DNA of 64,000 nt from Kangiella sp. TOML190 (GCF_023706045.1 NZ_BQYL01000001.1:1426001-1490000), one strand, 5' to 3'. Counted from the stretch's first letter, positions 45,743 to 55,847 are shown. Translations and numbers: made by a program. The notes: a model not told the origin generated them from the sequence alone.

Positions 45743-46660
45743 ATGAACAGCCACATTGCGCCGATTTTAACCCAGCTAAACAAAGTCGTTTTAGGAAAAT
45801 CTCATCAAGTTAAACTCTCAGTAGCCTGCCTTTTGGCGAAAGGGCATTTATTGATCGAAGATCTACCTGGCATGGGTAAAACCACCTTAGGCCAAGCTAT
45901 CGCCAAGGTGTTTGGATTAGAGTTTCAGCGTATTCAATTCACCAGCGATATTTTGCCCGCAGATATTATTGGTACTAATATTTTTGATAAAGAAGACGGA
46001 CAGTTTAAATTTCATCGAGGCCCTGTGTTTAGTCAGCTGATCTTGGGCGATGAAATCAACCGCGCCACGCCCAAAGCGCAAAGTGCCTTGCTGGAAGCGA
46101 TGGAAGAGCAGCAAGTCACTGTCGAGGGCGAGACCTTTGCCTTGCCAGAGCCTTTTTTCGTGATCGCAACGCAAAATCCTTCCCACCAAATTGGTACTTA
46201 TCCGCTACCAGAATCGCAGCTGGATCGGTTTTTATTTCGAATAGAGTTGGGTTATCCCGATCCCAGTTTTGAACGGGTGCTGCTAAAAGGTCAGTCGGGG
46301 CGGACAAACCTTGTGAGTTTAGAGCCGTTATTGGAGCATTCGAAATTACAAGAGATCCAAGCAGCGGTTAACCAAATTACGGTCAGCGAGCACTTATTGT
46401 CCTACGTTATGAGCTTGGTCAATGCGACCCGACAAAGCCCTGATTTTGCTCATGGACTATCGCCGCGTGGTGGTTTGGCGCTTATAGCTGCGGCTAAAGC
46501 TTGGGCGTTTTTAGACGGGCGAGATTATGTATTGCCAGAAGATGTGCAGCAGATTTTTATTCCAACAGTTGCCCATCGATTGGAGTTTTCGCAAAAAGCC
46601 TCTGGCGGAGTTAACCAGTTGGTTGAAACCATTTTAGAGCAAGTCGCCGTTCCCAGTTAA
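45743..46660 (+). CDS. MoxR-family AAA+ ATPase (TgpA operon)
   Basis: A second MoxR ATPase, 305 residues. Walker A is DLPGMGKTT (about 40-48), Walker B LILGDEINRATPKAQSALLEAMEE, sensor 1 IATQNPSHQIGTYPLPESQLDRF, and the sensor 2 region LSPRGGLAL. It belongs to the branch found with DUF58 and transglutaminase genes, distinct from the Bat-linked copy at 39013. The DUF58 gene starts three bases after its stop. Confidence 0.93.
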   Translation: MNSHIAPILTQLNKVVLGKSHQVKLSVACLLAKGHLLIEDLPGMGKTTLGQAIAKVFGLEFQRIQFTSDILPADIIGTNIFDKEDGQFKFHRGPVFSQLILGDEINRATPKAQSALLEAMEEQQVTVEGETFALPEPFFVIATQNPSHQIGTYPLPESQLDRFLFRIELGYPDPSFERVLLKGQSGRTNLVSLEPLLEHSKLQEIQAAVNQITVSEHLLSYVMSLVNATRQSPDFAHGLSPRGGLALIAAAKAWAFLDGRDYVLPEDVQQIFIPTVAHRLEFSQKASGGVNQLVETILEQVAVPS

Positions 46661-46663
46661 TTC

Positions 46664-47611
46664 ATGCGTGTTTTTACTGCTATTAAAAACCGCTTTTTTA
46701 AGTGGATTGATAAACGGTTGCCAGCGCAAGTCGAAATTGAATTGCGACAAAAAAATATTTATATTTTGCCCACGCGATACGGCTGGTTATTGTTAGCGAT
46801 TATCTTGTTGATTTTAATTGCGGCGACCAACTATCAAAATAATATGGGTTATATGGCCGGTTTTATTTTGTTGGCAATTGGTGCTTTATCGACGTTTTAT
46901 ACCTACCGCAATCTACGACACCTAAAAATAAAGTCTTTAAAACCTGAACCCGTCTTTGTCGGTCAAAAAGCACAGTTAGTTTTATCCCTAACCAACCAAA
47001 CGGATCAATACCGAGCCAGTGTTGGCCTTGGTCAAAACAAACAGCAGTTGGCTTTACTGGATATCGCTAGCCAAGACAGCAGTCTTCATAAAATGACCTT
47101 TAGAACTAAGCAAAGAGGCTGGTTCAAGCCGCCGCGAATGGTCTGCTCCAGCGTGTTTCCATTTGGAATATTCCAAGTTTGGTCTTGGTTTAAATCGCCC
47201 TATCAAATTTTGCTCTATCCCAAACCATTAGTGCCGCCAGTAGCCTTATTTCAAGGTGCTCAAGGTGATGAAGAGGGGAGTCAGTCGCAAAAAGGTAGCG
47301 AAGATTTTTACAGTATCAAAGAATATCAACACGGTGATTCGCTTAAACAAGTAATGTGGAAAGCCTATGCACGTGAACGTGGGCTATTGACTAAAGAGTT
47401 TGAAGATAAGGTTGGTGAGCAGCAATTATTTACTTGGCAGTCGGTGGCGCATTATGAAAAAGAACTGGCTTTGTCTTATTTATGTTATGAGCTGATTGAA
47501 GCGGATAAAAAAGGCATTGATTATGGTTTACAACTACCAAAGCAAACCTTTGAGTTGTCTCGCGGCGCTAAGCATTTGCATCAATGTTTAGAGGCTTTGG
47601 CATTATTTTAA
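46664..47611 (+). CDS. DUF58 membrane protein (TgpA operon)
   Basis: A 315-residue protein with two adjacent N-terminal membrane helices (about 39-55 and 62-78), a beta-rich region, and the DUF58 signature GSEDFYSIKEYQHGDSLKQVMWKAYAR near residues 205-235. The helices distinguish it from the soluble DUF58 protein of the Bat operon. By position it works with the MoxR ATPase upstream and the transglutaminase downstream. Confidence 0.9.
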   Translation: MRVFTAIKNRFFKWIDKRLPAQVEIELRQKNIYILPTRYGWLLLAIILLILIAATNYQNNMGYMAGFILLAIGALSTFYTYRNLRHLKIKSLKPEPVFVGQKAQLVLSLTNQTDQYRASVGLGQNKQQLALLDIASQDSSLHKMTFRTKQRGWFKPPRMVCSSVFPFGIFQVWSWFKSPYQILLYPKPLVPPVALFQGAQGDEEGSQSQKGSEDFYSIKEYQHGDSLKQVMWKAYARERGLLTKEFEDKVGEQQLFTWQSVAHYEKELALSYLCYELIEADKKGIDYGLQLPKQTFELSRGAKHLHQCLEALALF

Positions 47612-47661
47612 TAGAAAGGATCTGGACGGAAGTGATTTTAAAAACAGTGGTTAATCGCTAA

Positions 47662-49629
47662 ATGCAGTCGAAAGAGCTAAATATATTTCGAGCTGGAATA
47701 ATCCCTCTGCTGATTTTAGTCCAGCTGATCGTTTTATTGCCCTTGTGGTTTGAAATTCCACTGTGGGTAACTTTGCTATCGATTGCTTTGCTTGGCATGA
47801 AGTATCTCAGTTATCGATTTGATTTTCGTTACCCTAACTGGTTGATTTTAGCGTTGGTAATAGGGGCTTTCGTTGGTGTTTATGCCTATTTCAAAACCAT
47901 CAGCGGCCGTGATGCTGGGGTCAGTTTAATCTGCTTGATGTATTGTTTTAAGCTGCTGGAAAGTAAATCTTATCGCGATGCGACCCTGGTACTATTCATT
48001 TCATTTTTTGTGATGGTGATGGCCTTTTTATTTAACCAGTCCATTGCCATGGGTTTGTATCTGTTAATTGCCATGGCGGCAATTTTATCAGCGATTGTTG
48101 CGTTAAATTCGCTGCAAGGCATAAGCGGCATTAGGAACCTAGGGCGCATCTCTGGGACCGCTTTACTGCAAGCCCTGCCCATTATGTTGGTATTATTTCT
48201 ATTGTTTCCGAGACTGCCAGGGCCTTTATGGGCGATGCCAGATTCTAGTCAAGCGGGCACAGGTATTTCAGACAGTATGAGTCCTGGCGATATTGGTGCT
48301 TTGACTACTTTTGACGACCCCGCTTTTCGCGCGAAATTTAAAGGCCAAGCGCCGAGTGCTACCGATATGTATTGGCGCGCTATGGTATTTTCCGATTATG
48401 ATGGATTTACTTGGCGCGAAGGACCAAGAGCTCCAACCCGCACTAATCGCCTACCACCGTTTGAACCGAGTTATGAGTATCAAGTGCAGATGGAACCGAA
48501 TAAGTCGCGCTGGCTGTTTGGCCTTGAGCAGCTTGCTAGTTCGCCAAAAGGAACGTTTCTATTTAATGATCTAACTTGGCGCAGGCCGCAAAAAATCATC
48601 AATCAATTTAGTTATAACGCTCAAGCGGTCAAGTATGATTATCAAGGTGTAGAGTTAGAATCGTTTAAAAGACGCATCAATTTGCAGCTACCAGATGACG
48701 GAAACCTGAGAACTCGACAATGGGCACAGACCCTGTTCCAGCAAGCTAATGGCACTCAGGATTTTATCAATCGAGTTTTAAATCATATTAACCAGCGGCA
48801 ATACTACTATACTTTAACGCCAGAAGTATTAGAAGAAGAGGTGGTGGATGGTTTTTGGTTTGGCACTCAAGAAGGCTTTTGCGAGCATTACGCGGGTGCC
48901 TTTGTGTTTATTATGCGCGCCGCCGGTATTCCAACGCGAGTAGTGACGGGTTATCAAGGCGGCGAATACAATCCTTATGGCGACTATTATTTGATTCGCC
49001 AATCCGATGCCCATGCATGGACTGAAGTCTGGGTGGAGAATCAAGGTTGGCTTCGGGTTGATCCTACCGCGGCAATTGATCCCAGTCGAGTAGAGGCAGA
49101 TTTACGCAGTCGCGCTAATCGTCGTGATAGCTGGTTTGAAGATAAAATGATTGGTTTTGATTTACCCCAAGGCTTCCTAGCTAAATTGCAAATGCGCTGG
49201 GATGCGATCAAAAGTTTTTGGGATGATACTTTAATGGGCTACGGGCAAGATCAGCAAAACGATTGGTTGTCTAAGCTAGGCATTAAGGCCGATCAATGGC
49301 GCTATTTGGGTTATGGCTTGGTTGCAACCTTAATTTTGTCCGGACTGATATTTGGTTTGTGGTTACTGCGAAAGTCTGCGCGCAGAGATGTTATTGAAAA
49401 ATATTACGAACGACTGAAGCAGGAATTAGTAAAGTCCGGAACTGAGATCCCTAGTCATTATGGGCCTATGGCGATATTAGATCGATTAAAAGGAAACCAT
49501 CCTGAATTGCACGCTAAATTTGCAACACCGATAAAATACTATATTAAAATTCGCTACCAATCTGAACAGGCTGATCAGGTGGATGAAGACTGGATTAGGC
49601 GTTTTAAAACTCAGGTCAAAAAGCTATAA
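47662..49629 (+). CDS. tgpA: TgpA-like membrane transglutaminase
   Basis: A 655-residue protein with about six N-terminal membrane helices (first 190 residues), a periplasmic transglutaminase-like domain and a last helix (about 557-575) before a cytoplasmic DUF4129-type tail. The papain-like triad is intact: Cys407 in EGFCEHYA, His451 in SDAHAWTEVW and Asp467 in RVDPTAA. TgpA of P. aeruginosa is essential there and is thought to act on an envelope substrate. MoxR-DUF58-TgpA is the conserved gene order. The Shine-Dalgarno is weak; 50 bases separate it from DUF58. Confidence 0.93.
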   Translation: MQSKELNIFRAGIIPLLILVQLIVLLPLWFEIPLWVTLLSIALLGMKYLSYRFDFRYPNWLILALVIGAFVGVYAYFKTISGRDAGVSLICLMYCFKLLESKSYRDATLVLFISFFVMVMAFLFNQSIAMGLYLLIAMAAILSAIVALNSLQGISGIRNLGRISGTALLQALPIMLVLFLLFPRLPGPLWAMPDSSQAGTGISDSMSPGDIGALTTFDDPAFRAKFKGQAPSATDMYWRAMVFSDYDGFTWREGPRAPTRTNRLPPFEPSYEYQVQMEPNKSRWLFGLEQLASSPKGTFLFNDLTWRRPQKIINQFSYNAQAVKYDYQGVELESFKRRINLQLPDDGNLRTRQWAQTLFQQANGTQDFINRVLNHINQRQYYYTLTPEVLEEEVVDGFWFGTQEGFCEHYAGAFVFIMRAAGIPTRVVTGYQGGEYNPYGDYYLIRQSDAHAWTEVWVENQGWLRVDPTAAIDPSRVEADLRSRANRRDSWFEDKMIGFDLPQGFLAKLQMRWDAIKSFWDDTLMGYGQDQQNDWLSKLGIKADQWRYLGYGLVATLILSGLIFGLWLLRKSARRDVIEKYYERLKQELVKSGTEIPSHYGPMAILDRLKGNHPELHAKFATPIKYYIKIRYQSEQADQVDEDWIRRFKTQVKKL

Positions 49630-49659
49630 TGGCGCATCTTTTTCTAACGCTTTACTGGT

Positions 49660-50271
49660 ATGGCTGATATTACGCCTATTCACAACTTTCTGCTTTGTAA
49701 GACTCCTGTGGTTTGGCTGGAAAAAGCCACGACCGAGTTAGAGACGGTGTTAATTGATCATGCGCACTGTGAAAAAAAAGCCGCCGCGACTGCGGTAAAG
49801 CAAATGTTTCGTTATCCTGAGCGAATAGAGCTTTTGAAAAAACTCTCGCAACTGACTCGCGAAGAAGTTTTGCATTTTGAGCAGGTGTTAGAATTTATTG
49901 AAAAACGCGGGATTAAATACAAAGCCATTAAACCCTCTCGCTATGCTGCAGGTTTGCATACATTTGCTTCTAAAGATGAGCCGCAACGATTAATCGACGG
50001 CTTAATCATCGGCGCGATTATTGAAGCACGCTCCTGTGAGCGCTTTCATGCTTTAGTGCCTTATTTTGCAGAAAGTGAACCGGAACTCTCAAAATATTAC
50101 CAATTTCTATTAAAGTCAGAATCACGCCACTTTATGGATTATTTGGATTTGGCCAAGCGTTATTCGGATCAAGATATTAGTGAGCGAGTGCAGTTTTTCT
50201 TAGCAAAAGAACAAGAATTGATCGAGTCACCCGATCCGCTGTTTCGTTTTCATTCGGGTGTACCAGTTTAA
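49660..50271 (+). CDS. miaE: tRNA-(ms2io6A37) hydroxylase MiaE
   Basis: MiaE is a non-haem diiron enzyme that hydroxylates ms2i6A at position 37 of tRNAs reading UNN codons. The 203-residue chain has the ferritin-like carboxylate bridge pattern: Glu in HAHCEKKA, EEVLHFEQV (E-x2-H), IIEARSCERFH and SESRHF. The length fits short MiaE forms. It starts 30 bases after tgpA, has a weak Shine-Dalgarno and is followed by pepE after 17 bases. Confidence 0.92.
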   Translation: MADITPIHNFLLCKTPVVWLEKATTELETVLIDHAHCEKKAAATAVKQMFRYPERIELLKKLSQLTREEVLHFEQVLEFIEKRGIKYKAIKPSRYAAGLHTFASKDEPQRLIDGLIIGAIIEARSCERFHALVPYFAESEPELSKYYQFLLKSESRHFMDYLDLAKRYSDQDISERVQFFLAKEQELIESPDPLFRFHSGVPV

Positions 50272-50288
50272 AGTTTTAAGGAATTATC

Positions 50289-50996
50289 ATGCCAAAATTA
50301 TTATTACTTAGCGCCTCGCGCGAAGGCCAAACCGCTTATCTTGAGCATGCCTTGCCAATGATGGATAGCTTTCTCCAACCGTCCATCAGCAATATGCTGT
50401 TTATTCCTTATGCAGGTTTTGCCATGGGCTTCGATGCTTATGAGCAAAAGGTTAATAGCGCGCTTAAAGCGATTAATAAAACCGTTACTTCCATTCACCA
50501 ATTTGCCGATCCGATTAAAGCGGTAACAGAGGCCAAAGCCATCGCGATTGGTGGCGGTAATACGTTTTATTTGCTAAAGCAGCTTTATGATAATGAACTG
50601 GTCGATGCTATTCGACATAAAGTTAATAGTGGCACGCCTTACATTGGCTGGAGCGCGGGCTCCAATATGGGTGGCCTAACTATTTGCACCACTAATGATA
50701 TGCCGATCGTGCAACCGCGAAGTTTTAACGCGCTAGGCTTGGTGCCATTTCAAATTAATCCCCATTACACTGACTATCAGCCACCCAATCATAATGGCGA
50801 AACGCGCGCCGAACGGATTTACGAATATACTTGCGCAAATCCTGATAAATATGTGGTTGGAATTAAAGAAGGCACAGCGCTAGAGCGGGATGGCGATAAG
50901 CTCTATTTACGCGGTACCAAAGACGGTCTGGTGTTTAGAGATGGCGAAGGTATTCGAACCATTAAAGCTAACTCCGATGTGAGTTGGTTGCTTTAA
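50289..50996 (+). CDS. pepE: Dipeptidase E (alpha-aspartyl dipeptidase)
   Basis: PepE is a cytoplasmic serine peptidase that cleaves Asp-Xaa dipeptides. The 235 residues contain the nucleophile elbow GWSAGSN (Ser122), an upstream AIAIGGGNTFYLL strand, and INPHYTDYQP with the catalytic His. The Ser-His-Glu triad of peptidase family S51 is thus supported. The ATG has AAGGA upstream. It converges on lpxH. Confidence 0.94.
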   Translation: MPKLLLLSASREGQTAYLEHALPMMDSFLQPSISNMLFIPYAGFAMGFDAYEQKVNSALKAINKTVTSIHQFADPIKAVTEAKAIAIGGGNTFYLLKQLYDNELVDAIRHKVNSGTPYIGWSAGSNMGGLTICTTNDMPIVQPRSFNALGLVPFQINPHYTDYQPPNHNGETRAERIYEYTCANPDKYVVGIKEGTALERDGDKLYLRGTKDGLVFRDGEGIRTIKANSDVSWLL

Positions 50997-51007
50997 AAGT
51001 TACCTTC

Positions 51008-51027
51008 ATTATGACGGAAGTCATAAT
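51008..51027. terminator. Hairpin between pepE and lpxH
   Basis: ATTATGAC and its exact complement flank GGAA, a GNRA-type loop. No T run follows, so it may protect mRNA ends or act with Rho. Confidence 0.4.
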
Positions 51028-51065
51028 CTAGCAATCCAATCCCAGCTTTCTATTGAGATGACAAC

Positions 51066-51794
51066 TTAACTGAAATAACGGCTCTCTATTTCATTTCCTT
51101 TGATAGTTAAGTAATTTCCTTGCTCGCCCCAGTCGCTGAGCACTATACGCTGGCAGTGTTTGCCATTCACTTCTAAGTCGTGAAAGTCAGGGCGGTGAGT
51201 GTGACCGTGAATCAGAATAGTGGCATTATTATCTTGCAAAACTTCTGCAACTGCCTGTGGATGCACGTCGGTGATGGATTCGGCTTTATTTTCTTGCGCC
51301 TCTTTACTTTTTTGGCGTAAGTCGGCAGCAATCGCGCGTCTTACTGCTAGCGGTTGTGATAGTAATTGGTTTTGCCATTCTTCAGAGCGCACCATTTGCC
51401 GAAATTGCAGGTACTCTTTATCGTCCCAGCAAAGGGAGTCGCCGTGCATCAATATAGCACTTTGACCGCCAATACCAGCTCCTATAGAAAGCGGATGAAT
51501 TTCATCAAGAATTTCGCCACCAGTTTTATTGGCAAATTCATCACCTAATAAAAAATCACGGTTGCCATGCTGAAAATAGAGTTTTTTCGCCGAATCTGAA
51601 TAGGTTTTAAATTGCGCAATAATGGATTCGACAAATTGTGAGTCATCATCATCGCCAATCCAGCTTTCAAATAAATCGCCTAAAACATAGAGTTCATCAG
51701 ACAGCGGCGCAATTTCAGCCATATAGTGAGTAAAGAGCGCCGTGAGATCGGGGCGCTCTTCGCACAAATGTAGATCGGAAATAAAGTGTTGCAT
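51066..51794 (-). CDS. lpxH: UDP-2,3-diacylglucosamine diphosphatase LpxH
   Basis: LpxH hydrolyses UDP-2,3-diacylglucosamine to lipid X in lipid A synthesis. The 242 residues show the calcineurin-like motifs: ISDLHL, GDLFESW, HGNRDF, and HGHTHRPDFH. Length and sequence match E. coli LpxH. It follows ppiB on the same strand, as in E. coli, 142 bases downstream. Confidence 0.96.
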   Translation of the reverse strand: MQHFISDLHLCEERPDLTALFTHYMAEIAPLSDELYVLGDLFESWIGDDDDSQFVESIIAQFKTYSDSAKKLYFQHGNRDFLLGDEFANKTGGEILDEIHPLSIGAGIGGQSAILMHGDSLCWDDKEYLQFRQMVRSEEWQNQLLSQPLAVRRAIAADLRQKSKEAQENKAESITDVHPQAVAEVLQDNNATILIHGHTHRPDFHDLEVNGKHCQRIVLSDWGEQGNYLTIKGNEIESRYFS

Positions 51795-51936
51795 GGTTAA
51801 CCTATTGCGCTGGCAACTAGTTTGTTAAAAGATTGCTTGAAAATACTCATTTAGTTGACTAAACTCCGTTTTTTGCGCAATCTTTTGCCGCCTATTTGCG
51901 GCGCTCATTACGGTTAAGCGGAGTCGTTAATTTGGT

Positions 51937-52449
51937 TTATTCGCTTATAATGGCCTTTTCAATCATGACCGACTCGACAGGCACATCTTGATGCACGCTG
52001 TATGAGCCCGTTTCCACTTCTTTAATGCTATCGACTACATCCATGCCTTCCACTACCTGACCAAATACGCAGTAACCCCAACCTTGGCTAGTTTCGCTGG
52101 AAAAGTTGAGGAAATCATTGTCTTTGGTGTTAATAAAGAACTGGCAAGATGCTGAATGTGGATCCATGGTGCGTGCCATGGCAATTGAACCATTAACATT
52201 TGATAGCCCATTATTAGCTTCATTTTCGATTGGCGATTGAGTATCTTTTTGCTCCATATCGGGCGTAAAGCTGCCACCTTGAATCATAAAATTCGAGATC
52301 ACTCGATGGAAGATGGTGCCGTCATAATGACCATTGCGCACATAATTTAAAAAGTTCTCGACCGTTTTCGGCGCTTTTTCAGCGTTGAGCTCTAAAACGA
52401 TATTGCCATGATTGGTAGTAAGGGTAACTTTTTGCATAGTTTCAGACAT
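51937..52449 (-). CDS. ppiB: Cytoplasmic peptidyl-prolyl cis-trans isomerase B
   Basis: A cyclophilin of 170 residues with no signal peptide, so cytoplasmic like E. coli PpiB. Cyclophilin motifs include [13 protein letters not shown] (with the catalytic Arg), [16 protein letters not shown] and SCQFFIN. It is divergent from cysS and upstream of lpxH, the E. coli order. Confidence 0.95.
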   Translation of the reverse strand: MSETMQKVTLTTNHGNIVLELNAEKAPKTVENFLNYVRNGHYDGTIFHRVISNFMIQGGSFTPDMEQKDTQSPIENEANNGLSNVNGSIAMARTMDPHSASCQFFINTKDNDFLNFSSETSQGWGYCVFGQVVEGMDVVDSIKEVETGSYSVHQDVPVESVMIEKAIISE

Positions 52450-52634
52450 AATTTAACCTATTTGTTTAGCTTTTCTTGCCTATGGGTTCTAGCCTAGGCT
52501 TAATGCAAAGGCTACAATGCTGATCCCCATTAGGCTATTAATGGGGGACAAATACGATTTTGCGGCATATGATACTGCCTTTTAAATTGAAAATCTAAAA
52601 ATAGAGACGATTCGGAGTGAGCAAGAGAGTTCCC

Positions 52635-54047
52635 ATGTTACAGATCTACAATAATTTAACGCGCCAAAAAGAAACCTTTAAACCTTTAGTTGACGGCAAG
52701 GTTTCTATGTACGTTTGTGGGGTGACAACTTACGATCTGTGTCATATTGGGCATGCTCGAACCTATTCCTCGTTTGATGTGATTAATCGCTATTTGCGTT
52801 TTCGCGGCTATGACGTGACTTATGTGCGCAACATTACCGATATTGACGACAAGATTATCGAGCGCGCCAATCTTAATCAGGAGCCTTTTGGCGATCTGAC
52901 TGAGCGCTTTATTGCCGAAATGTACCAAGACTTTGATGCCATTGGTTTGATGCGCCCCGACGTAGAGCCGCGTGCCACTACGACCATGGATGGCATTATC
53001 GAAATCACCCAAACCCTAATTGACAAAGGCTATGCCTACGTTACCGAGCAAGGTGATGTTTATTATCATGTGCCTAAATTTGCCGATTATGGCAAATTGT
53101 CGAAACAAGATCTGACTCAGCTTAACGCTGGTGAGCGGGTGAATGTGGTGACCGATAAAAAAGATCCGATGGATTTTGCACTGTGGAAATCCGCAAAGCC
53201 GAATGAACCCACTTGGGAGTCGCCTTGGGGTAAGGGGCGTCCGGGTTGGCATATCGAATGTTCGGCTATGTCCAAAGAGTATTTAGGTGAAACCTTCGAT
53301 ATTCATGGCGGTGGCTCGGATCTACAATTTCCGCACCACGAAAACGAAATTGCTCAATCAGAAGCGGCCAATGGTTGTCAGTTCGCACGCACTTGGATCC
53401 ACACGGGCATGGTGCAGGTGGATGCTGAAAAGATGTCGAAATCTTTGGGTAACTTTTTTACCATTCGTGATGTCTTGCAGCAATATCGCCCTGAATCGGT
53501 GCGTTATTTCTTAATGAATGGTCATTACCGCAGCCAACTAAGCTATACCGAAGCGAATTTGCAAGCCGCCGATGCCTCCTTGGAGCGTTTATATACGGCT
53601 TTACGAGGGGTTGATTTTTCGGTGCTAGAAAGTGCGCAGGCAGCTGACGAAGAATTAGAACTTCTAGCGCAAGCCGAAGCGCAGTTTATCGAGTCGATGG
53701 ATGATGATTTTAATGTGCCGGAAGTGTTGCCGGTGCTGTTCGATCTGGCGAAGGAAGTCAATCGCTTAAAAACTAGCGATATGGCAAAAGCCGCCACCAT
53801 CGCCGTCAAGTTAAAACAATTGGCTGGGGTTTTAAGCTTATTGCAGCAAGATCCAGAAGACTTTTTGAAATCAGGGGCAGGGGAGTCCGATGTTTCGGAT
53901 ACAGAAATTGATGAGTTAATTGAGCAGCGCCTACAAGCCCGCGCCGATAAAGATTGGGCAAAGGCCGATGAAATCCGTGACAAATTAAATCAATTGAATA
54001 TCGAACTGGAAGATGGCGCCGGCGGCACTAGTTGGCGAAGAAAGTAA
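52635..54047 (+). CDS. cysS: Cysteinyl-tRNA synthetase
   Basis: A class I synthetase of 470 residues. HIGH motif is [13 protein letters not shown] is KMSKSLGNF, and zinc ligands are visible (CGVTTYD near the start, [17 protein letters not shown]). The frame extends to a GTG at 52617, but ATG 52635 aligns with the E. coli start (MLKIFNTLTRQKE) and is preferred. The C-terminal helix bundle with [11 protein letters not shown] is normal. It is divergent from ppiB and ends in a strong terminator. Confidence 0.96.
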   Translation: MLQIYNNLTRQKETFKPLVDGKVSMYVCGVTTYDLCHIGHARTYSSFDVINRYLRFRGYDVTYVRNITDIDDKIIERANLNQEPFGDLTERFIAEMYQDFDAIGLMRPDVEPRATTTMDGIIEITQTLIDKGYAYVTEQGDVYYHVPKFADYGKLSKQDLTQLNAGERVNVVTDKKDPMDFALWKSAKPNEPTWESPWGKGRPGWHIECSAMSKEYLGETFDIHGGGSDLQFPHHENEIAQSEAANGCQFARTWIHTGMVQVDAEKMSKSLGNFFTIRDVLQQYRPESVRYFLMNGHYRSQLSYTEANLQAADASLERLYTALRGVDFSVLESAQAADEELELLAQAEAQFIESMDDDFNVPEVLPVLFDLAKEVNRLKTSDMAKAATIAVKLKQLAGVLSLLQQDPEDFLKSGAGESDVSDTEIDELIEQRLQARADKDWAKADEIRDKLNQLNIELEDGAGGTSWRRK

Positions 54048-54065
54048 TTTCTAGTGCATTTAAAC

Positions 54066-54101
54066 AAAAAACCGTAGCTGATAGGAGCTATGGTTTTTTT
54101 T
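54066..54101 (+). terminator. Rho-independent terminator after cysS
   Basis: A stem of 14 pairs (AAAAAACCGTAGCT against AGCTATGGTTTTTT, one G-U), loop GATAGG, and a run of eight T. It lies 18 bases after the stop. Confidence 0.93.
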
Positions 54102-54186
54102 AGAGCTTGTTTTTGATTTTCAAAAATCCTGATGTTTAAAGACTTCTTGTACGCTTAAAGATCGTCCCGCTTAAAGATCATGCTGC

Positions 54187-54591
54187 TTAAAGTACCAAGC
54201 TTAAAACTGCACAAATGGCCAATGCAATCCCTAGAGGTGCTTGTATAGGTATTAATTTTGCAAGGGTTTCCGCGCCTTTTTTCTGCGCTTCTTCGTTTTT
54301 AGGCAGGACATACTTTGCGACCAAACCGTAAGATAAGATAAATCCTACAAGGATCATCAGTACCAAGGTTGCGATACCCAAAATACCGCTAATGGAGGTT
54401 AGCATAGTACCTAAGTTGGGTATCATGTGGAAGATAAGGTAGTACAAGCCATAAACCAACAGCGCCAAACCAATCCAGCCTTGATAGGGAGCTAGCTTGC
54501 TTAATGCTTGTGCAGCATCATCAGACTTCTTTGTGACTAAACCGATAGCAGCGAGTAAGCCGCCGATAATAGAAAGTATTGCTAATACCAT
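54187..54591 (-). CDS. Small membrane protein with internal duplication
   Basis: A 134-residue protein with four predicted membrane helices. The two halves resemble each other: a helix ending GLVTK or GLVAK, a charged linker (KKSDDAAQA or KNEEAQKKGAE), then LSKLAPYQGWIGLALL or LAKLIPIQAPLGIALA and a final helix. No family or function is recognised. A good coding start is supported by TTCC (GGAA on the minus strand) just upstream. It stands alone between the cysS terminator and the SWIM gene. Confidence 0.7.
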   Translation of the reverse strand: MVLAILSIIGGLLAAIGLVTKKSDDAAQALSKLAPYQGWIGLALLVYGLYYLIFHMIPNLGTMLTSISGILGIATLVLMILVGFILSYGLVAKYVLPKNEEAQKKGAETLAKLIPIQAPLGIALAICAVLSLVL

Positions 54592-54809
54592 AGTAAATTT
54601 TCCTTGGTTATTGTTAAGTTGAACACTGATAGAGTAGTCAGGCTGGTTTAGTAGGTAAAGTCCCGAATGGTAAAATTATGAAGTGAGTCGCGTTGGCGGT
54701 TTTTTGCTGTGTCTTGTTGCTCGGAATGTTTGACATTGAAGCTGCTCTAGGTCAGGGGTTTATGTTATAACTTGAGTACATTGGCATTAAACTAAAGTCA
54801 TATCACTCT

Positions 54810-55820
54810 ATGAAAAAAGGGCGCTTAATTAGCGACGAATTGCTGATCCGCTTGGCGGGAGAGCCTGCATTTCGCCGAGGCTAGCAGTATTTTAAGGAAG
54901 GGCGAGTGATGGATTTGCTCGAATACAAGCTTGGATATCAGGCTTTGGTTGCTGGAAGCGCCAATTATCGGATGAAAATTGAACACACTGCTAAGCAGCT
55001 TAATGGTTCTTGCAGTTGTCCTGCCTCTGAAAATTTTGATTTTTGTAAGCATTGTATGGCGGTTGCCCTGTGTTTGGCACAGATGCAAACCGAACAGCTA
55101 GAGCAAGGCGCTAAGCTAACGCCAGCGCAAAATGAGCTGCTGCAAATCGAAGCATTTTTACAAGCGCAATCGGTACAAACTCTGTCAGAAGCTTTGATGG
55201 AATACATCGTTAAAGATAGATCAGAGCGTAATCGCTGGTTGTTAAAAATTGCGCTAAGTGGTGAATTTGATGCTAAAGCCGTGAAAAAACGCATTACCGC
55301 AGCGACTCGTGGGCGGCATATTTGGGAATATGCCAAAGTTCGAGCTTTTTTCGAACCGATAGAAGAGTTGAGTTTTCATTTGTTGAAGTTAGCCAATTCG
55401 CAGGCCGATACTGAACAGGTGATTAAGCTGATTGATTATTGCTGCGAACGGATAGATCTCGCTTGTGATAAAGTGGACGACTCGGGTGGTTTCCGTTTGG
55501 GAGCAGTCGAGTTATTGGGGCAGGCTTATGAGGCAGCGTTGGATAAGTTGAAACTGAGCGACGAGAAACTGACCGCTTATATTTTCGACCGCCTAACTCA
55601 TCGCAATGATATTTTCTATTATTCTTTGGAGCTTTATCAGTCTCTGCTTAATAGAAATGTGTTATCAAAGCTTCGTTTATTAGCGCAGGAAAAGTTTGCC
55701 AAAACCCCTAAGGCCAGTTATGAGCGCAACAGCTTTGAGCAGGATTGGCAAGCGATTCGGCAATACGACAATATAAAAAGACTAGTTGAAGAGCTGGAAC
55801 AGTTTTCTGGAATAAACTGA
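54810..55820 (+). pseudogene. SWIM zinc-finger protein gene interrupted by an in-frame TAG
   Basis: ATG at 54810 begins a frame typical of SWIM proteins (LLIRLAGEPAFRRG), then TAG at 54882-54884 interrupts it exactly where the family has RGxxYFxxGxV; after the stop the frame continues QYFKEGRVMDLLEYK without a shift. The SWIM motif is CSCPASENFDFCKHC (CxC-x8-CxxC, where family members usually have CxH). The rest, about 230 residues, is helical. A GTG at 54906 or ATG at 54909 behind AAGGAAGGG could restart translation and give about 304 residues containing the SWIM motif. Options are a recent nonsense mutation, sequencing error, suppression or reinitiation. SWIM domains bind DNA or protein; the partner is unknown. 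Confidence 0.7.
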
Positions 55821-55847
55821 TAGAAAATTGGAGAGTTGGTTTTGATA

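Noticed and set aside
54906-55820. Intact SWIM gene starting at 54906
   Set aside because: Family sequence continues in frame upstream of the TAG at 54882, so the short frame is only part of the gene, though reinitiation remains possible.
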